A stretch of DNA of 64,000 nucleotides from assembly GCF_001623875.1 (NCBI RefSeq), contig NZ_LWAE01000009.1, forward strand, positions 62,001 through 126,000. The letters are read 5' to 3'. A program made the position numbers and the translations under genes. The DNA comes from Clostridium magnum DSM 2767. GTDB taxonomy: Bacteria; Bacillota; Clostridia; Clostridiales; Clostridiaceae. Shown one piece after another: positions 63,590-64,000 of this stretch; position 1 is the first letter of the stretch; every line of letters begins with the position of its first letter. Under the pieces are notes generated by a model that was not told the DNA's origin, made no database searches, and saw nothing but the letters and a program-made list of their open reading frames with translations.

Positions 63590-64000
63590 TATACTTCCTC
63601 CATCATAGTTGATTCAAGTTTTCCCATATCAATATCAAATTCCTTTTGCCTTATACATATTTCGGTTTCCAACCAGTCTAACCCCTCCTCTATATATGAA
63701 GGCGGATTATATTTTTCGGGGTCTGTTGCATGCAGAAGATCTAGTGCAAATGCTGCTTTTTTTGAGCTACTTCCCCTAATTATATCAAAAAAAGCTTTTT
63801 TAAGTTCATCCACTGAAGTATTTGAATTAATTGCATTTTTGAATTCTTCTATCCACCCACTAGTTTCACTAATATTTTTGAATAGTTGAATATTGTTACA
63901 CACCAAAGCATCTTCAAATGTATTAAATATAAACTCTTCTTCCTTAGACTCTAATTTCAGCATTATAGGAGCTTGATATGCAACTCTTATCGAAAAAAAG
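63589..64000 (-). CDS. 3' end of a gene coupled to the UvrD helicase, probably an OLD/GajA-type protein
   Basis: The frame is open to the right edge, with no stop between 63963 and 64000. No ribosome site is seen before the ATG at 63963, so it is probably the C-terminal part of a longer protein. The visible end includes KKAAFALDLLHATDPEKYNP and then PSYIEEGLDWLE. This resembles the tail of OLD-family ATPase-nucleases, with a family-typical run of FAL..L and P.YI..GL.WL. If so, this and the helicase form a Gabija-like pair. The identification is an inference. Confidence 0.5.
   Translation of the reverse strand, partial: FFSIRVAYQAPIMLKLESKEEEFIFNTFEDALVCNNIQLFKNISETSGWIEEFKNAINSNTSVDELKKAFFDIIRGSSSKKAAFALDLLHATDPEKYNPPSYIEEGLDWLETEICIRQKEFDIDMGKLESTMMEEV

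Noticed and set aside
41000..64000. Prophage
   Set aside because: No capsid, terminase, portal, tail or lysis genes are present; the content is defence and IS-like only.
1..64000. CRISPR array, rRNA or tRNA genes
   Set aside because: I saw no regularly spaced repeats, rRNA segments or cloverleaf with a recognisable T-loop on either strand.

Overview
The window looks like chromosome of an anaerobic, low-GC, probably acetogenic Clostridium. Codon use and intergenic DNA are strongly AT-rich, Shine-Dalgarno sites are strong, and the regulatory RNAs (T-box, glycine riboswitch) are of Firmicute type. A corrinoid methyltransferase set with its reductive activator (35.4-41.0 kb) and a ferredoxin-dependent 2-oxoacid oxidoreductase point to one-carbon, acetogen-like metabolism. 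I cannot name the species from sequence alone.

Layout, left to right. (1) 1-4.3 kb, minus strand: a sugar or polyol operon (GPH symporter, SDR, zinc dehydrogenase, split transketolase) facing a divergent AraC-type regulator at 4.75-6.35 kb. (2) 6.5-7.9 kb: a 5'-truncated MFS transporter remnant abutting an OhrR-like MarR gene with a recognisable OhrR-box palindrome. (3) 7.96-17.3 kb, minus strand: glyA, then an eight-gene aromatic amino acid operon transcribed aroF-tyrA-aroB-aroA-aroC-pheA-aroE-aroK. It is preceded at 17.4-17.75 kb by a promoter, a 56-codon leader peptide gene packed with Tyr/Phe/Trp codons, and an intrinsic terminator. This is a ribosome-mediated attenuator, unusual in Firmicutes, where T-boxes normally do this job. 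(4) 17.9-28.5 kb: a 3D-domain cell-wall protein, an RCK_C membrane protein, PilZ, CheV, a glycine riboswitch ahead of an ACT/UPF0210 gene pair, a larA-like/proB/proA operon and a nitroreductase. (5) 28.6-32.1 kb: a four-subunit 2-oxoacid:ferredoxin oxidoreductase behind a T-box whose specifier reads Ile (ATC). (6) 32.2-34.6 kb: nested and decayed insertion sequences. (7) 35.4-41.0 kb: MT II, corrinoid protein, URO-D-type methyltransferase, RACE activator and a second URO-D-type methyltransferase.

(8) 41.0-64.0 kb is a defence island, with nearly all effectors on the minus strand. It holds a PDDEXK protein/ABC-type ATPase/HNH operon (Septu-like but with an extra large nuclease-like protein), a solo OLD-type ATPase-TOPRIM nuclease, a Hachiman pair (hamA-hamB), a serine recombinase, a 30-aa membrane peptide, a GHKL ATPase fused to a possible nuclease domain, and a UvrD helicase behind the 3' end of another gene (Gabija-like). 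Two copies of a module made of a small XRE regulator plus a convergent, 5'-truncated topB sit about 17.5 kb apart in direct orientation and bracket most of the cargo. In the second copy a long hyphenated palindrome lies between the XRE gene and the divergent GHKL gene.

The best candidates for undescribed biology are the aromatic leader-peptide attenuator, the XRE-palindrome-GHKL/nuclease unit, the three-gene PDDEXK-ATPase-HNH operon, and the Ile T-box over a 2-oxoacid oxidoreductase.
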